Of a DNA stretch of 14,482 bases, positions 14,418 through 14,482 are shown piece after piece (within the stretch, counting starts at the first letter, position 1; each line of letters starts with the position of its first letter). The stretch is taken from positions 1 through 14,482 of the forward strand of contig CAIMNN010000568.1 of the NCBI GenBank assembly GCA_903842845.1, given 5' to 3'. The notes under the pieces were generated by a model that ran no database searches, was not told the DNA's origin, and saw only the letters and a program-made list of their open reading frames with translations. This DNA is from an uncultured Acidobacteriaceae bacterium. Lineage in GTDB: Bacteria > Acidobacteriota > Terriglobia > Terriglobales > Acidobacteriaceae. The position numbers and the translations under genes were made by a program.

Positions 14418-14482
14418 AGCGCATTACACTCGTTCAGGAATTCTCAACTGTAACAACTATTTTGAGTCGCTCGATTTGCCAA

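Overview
The window looks like a chromosomal segment of a moderately GC-rich, Gram-negative-type soil bacterium. The mix of genes suggests an Acidobacteriota (Terriglobia-like) host: an exported CocE/NonD hydrolase, an exported M28 peptidase, an exported GH13 glucosidase, a DUF2252 protein and a prfA-prmC pair. That taxonomic placement is inference; there is no rRNA or other marker gene here. I see no tRNA, CRISPR array, insertion sequence or phage gene.

Layout: (1) 52-2250, an exported X-Pro dipeptidyl-peptidase/CocE-type hydrolase, followed by a doubtful small ORF (2260-2520). (2) 2670-4591, prfA (release factor 1) and the tightly packed prmC (the methyltransferase that modifies the release-factor GGQ glutamine). 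(3) A bidirectional terminator at 4574-4606 separates prmC from a convergent exported GH13 alpha-glucosidase (6390-4621, minus). (4) Divergent from the glucosidase is a DUF2252 kinase-like protein (6553-7860), closed by a second bidirectional terminator (7871-7906) shared with a convergent exported M28 zinc aminopeptidase (9740-7917, minus).

(5) The most interesting region is 9938-14417, a five-gene plus-strand cluster that is visibly more AT-rich at its start. It encodes a FkbH-type HAD protein, an acyl carrier protein, an MBOAT acyltransferase, a 64-residue single-pass membrane microprotein ending in the hexapeptide FIYIDF, and a membrane-anchored SGNH-fold protein. This matches the teichoic-acid D-alanylation (Dlt) machinery piece by piece: loader (FkbH in place of DltA), carrier (DltC), MBOAT (DltB), Tyr acyl shuttle (DltX) and SGNH transferase (DltD). 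Because FkbH-family proteins load a glyceryl unit from 1,3-bisphosphoglycerate onto carrier proteins, I infer a pathway that moves a glyceryl (or related hydroxyacyl) group across the membrane onto an extracytoplasmic glycan. In many non-Dlt systems the hexapeptide is fused to the C-terminus of the MBOAT. Here it sits on its own ORF, coupled by an ATGA overlap, next to a 7-bp tandem duplication, so either a natural split or a frameshift of a fused gene is possible.

Several start codons were corrected from the longest ORF using ribosome-binding sites. Two genes (DUF2252 and FkbH), and possibly the small ORF, have a -10-like hexamer placed exactly so that transcription would begin on the A of the ATG, suggesting leaderless mRNAs.
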